Origin: an uncultured Spirochaetaceae bacterium
GTDB taxonomy: Bacteria; Spirochaetota; Spirochaetia; Treponematales; Treponemataceae
DNA: 6,336 bases
Direction of reading: 5' to 3'
Assembly: GCA_937875245.1 (NCBI GenBank)
Contig: CALNCH010000234.1
Location: 1 to 6,336, forward strand
Below, in pieces: positions 5,922-6,336 of this stretch. Positions within the stretch are counted from its first letter, which is position 1. Every line of letters begins with the position of its first letter. Position numbers and translations under genes: made by a program. Below the pieces are notes generated by a model. That model saw only the letters and a list, made by a program, of their open reading frames with translations, was not told the DNA's origin and did no database searches.

Positions 5922-6296
5922 TTAAAATCCTGTTATATCTAGTTGGTTATCGTTTTCTTCTTCTTTCCCTTCAATACGGGCAAATATTTGGTTAGGTAAA
6001 CAAGCAGTCCAGTCACCATTTTTGCTGATAGGGGCAGCGATAACACAGGTTTTATTATCGCAGGGCGAGTCGGTAAAAGTAACTTTTCCCTCTTCAATAT
6101 GGATGTGTGTAACTCCTAAAGGGCCAAAAAAAGACAAATCTTGATTCTTGTTTAACTTGTATATATATTCTCCAGAGGGAGTGGCTACCACAAGAGAGGG
6201 TGTTCCAGAGTTCCCCTTAAATGCAAAGAAAAGAGCACCTATTGAAAGGCCAACGCATAAAATAATCAATAGGATATCTACTTTTTTAATAAACAC
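5922..6296 (-). CDS. Membrane-anchored NusG domain II protein
   Basis: This 124-residue protein has one N-terminal membrane helix (about 8-26, ILLIILCVGLSIGALFFAF) after a short basic start, so the rest is probably extracytoplasmic. Residues about 34-110 match the stand-alone NusG domain II pattern: a beta-rich stretch, then SPCDNKTCV (77-85), an isolated Gly-Asp-Trp turn and ACLPN (98-102). Cysteines 79, 84 and 99 are the conserved ones. It is not the transcription factor NusG: the NGN domain and KOW motif are missing. The family's function is unknown to me; similar proteins occur in Firmicutes and spirochaetes. The start is GTG 6296, supported by AAGGAG six bases upstream. The C-terminal tail (about 111-124, EEENDNQ) is acidic and looks disordered. 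The gene is 7 nt upstream of radA and very likely co-transcribed with it. Confidence 0.85.
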   Translation of the reverse strand: MFIKKVDILLIILCVGLSIGALFFAFKGNSGTPSLVVATPSGEYIYKLNKNQDLSFFGPLGVTHIHIEEGKVTFTDSPCDNKTCVIAAPISKNGDWTACLPNQIFARIEGKEEENDNQLDITGF

Positions 6297-6308
6297 TACT
6301 TGCTCCTT
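6297..6308 (-). promoter_or_regulatory. Ribosome binding site supporting a GTG start
   Basis: On the minus strand AAGGAG (6308-6303) is followed by six bases and GTG at 6296. This strong site makes the GTG the likely start of the NusG domain II protein. The remaining bases up to 6336 are AT-rich and may hold part of a promoter, but a -35 element would lie at or past the window edge. Confidence 0.75.
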
Positions 6309-6336
6309 CTGAAATGTAATACAATACTAAATATGT

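Noticed and set aside
5922..6296. Transcription elongation factor NusG
   Set aside because: The NGN domain and KOW motif are missing and there is an N-terminal membrane helix; only the domain II fold pattern is shared.
6309..6336. Promoter for the minus-strand pair
   Set aside because: AT-rich -10-like strings are present, but a -35 would fall at or beyond the window edge, so no promoter can be supported.

Overview
The window looks like a core-genome segment of an AT-rich, double-membrane bacterium. A spirochaete of the Treponema group is my best guess. The reasons are an outer-membrane TolC-type channel, a split MacB-type ABC exporter, and a small membrane-anchored NusG domain II protein beside radA. 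The taxonomic call is inference; no rRNA or marker gene proves it.

Layout. Bases 2-79 carry the last 25 codons of a hydrophobic protein that begins outside the window. Bases 80-153 form a short, symmetry-rich intergenic region. It holds a TTTAAG direct repeat, a possible weak terminator, a candidate -10 element and a 19-bp dyad that touches a strong ribosome binding site. A tight plus-strand operon of four genes follows (154-4539): TolC-like channel, HlyD/MacA-like adaptor, MacB-type ATPase and MacB/FtsX-type permease. Two of the three junctions overlap (14 and 8 nt) and the third has a 10-nt gap. Together the products would make a complete inner membrane-periplasm-outer membrane ABC efflux or secretion pump. 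The substrate cannot be read from the sequence.

A minus-strand pair converges on this operon: a GTG-started NusG domain II membrane protein (6296-5922), then radA/sms (5914-4544). These two genes are 7 nt apart. The stop codons of the permease and radA are separated by only 4 bp. The efflux operon's best terminator is a 17-bp hairpin followed by TTTT, and it lies inside the 3' coding end of radA. Its pairing is complete only in plus-strand RNA.

I found no RNA genes, mobile elements or CRISPR arrays, and no clearly new system. The points most worth a second look are the terminator embedded in radA, the layered symmetry upstream of the channel gene, the Gly/Met/Pro repeat tail of the adaptor, and the NusG domain II-radA pair.
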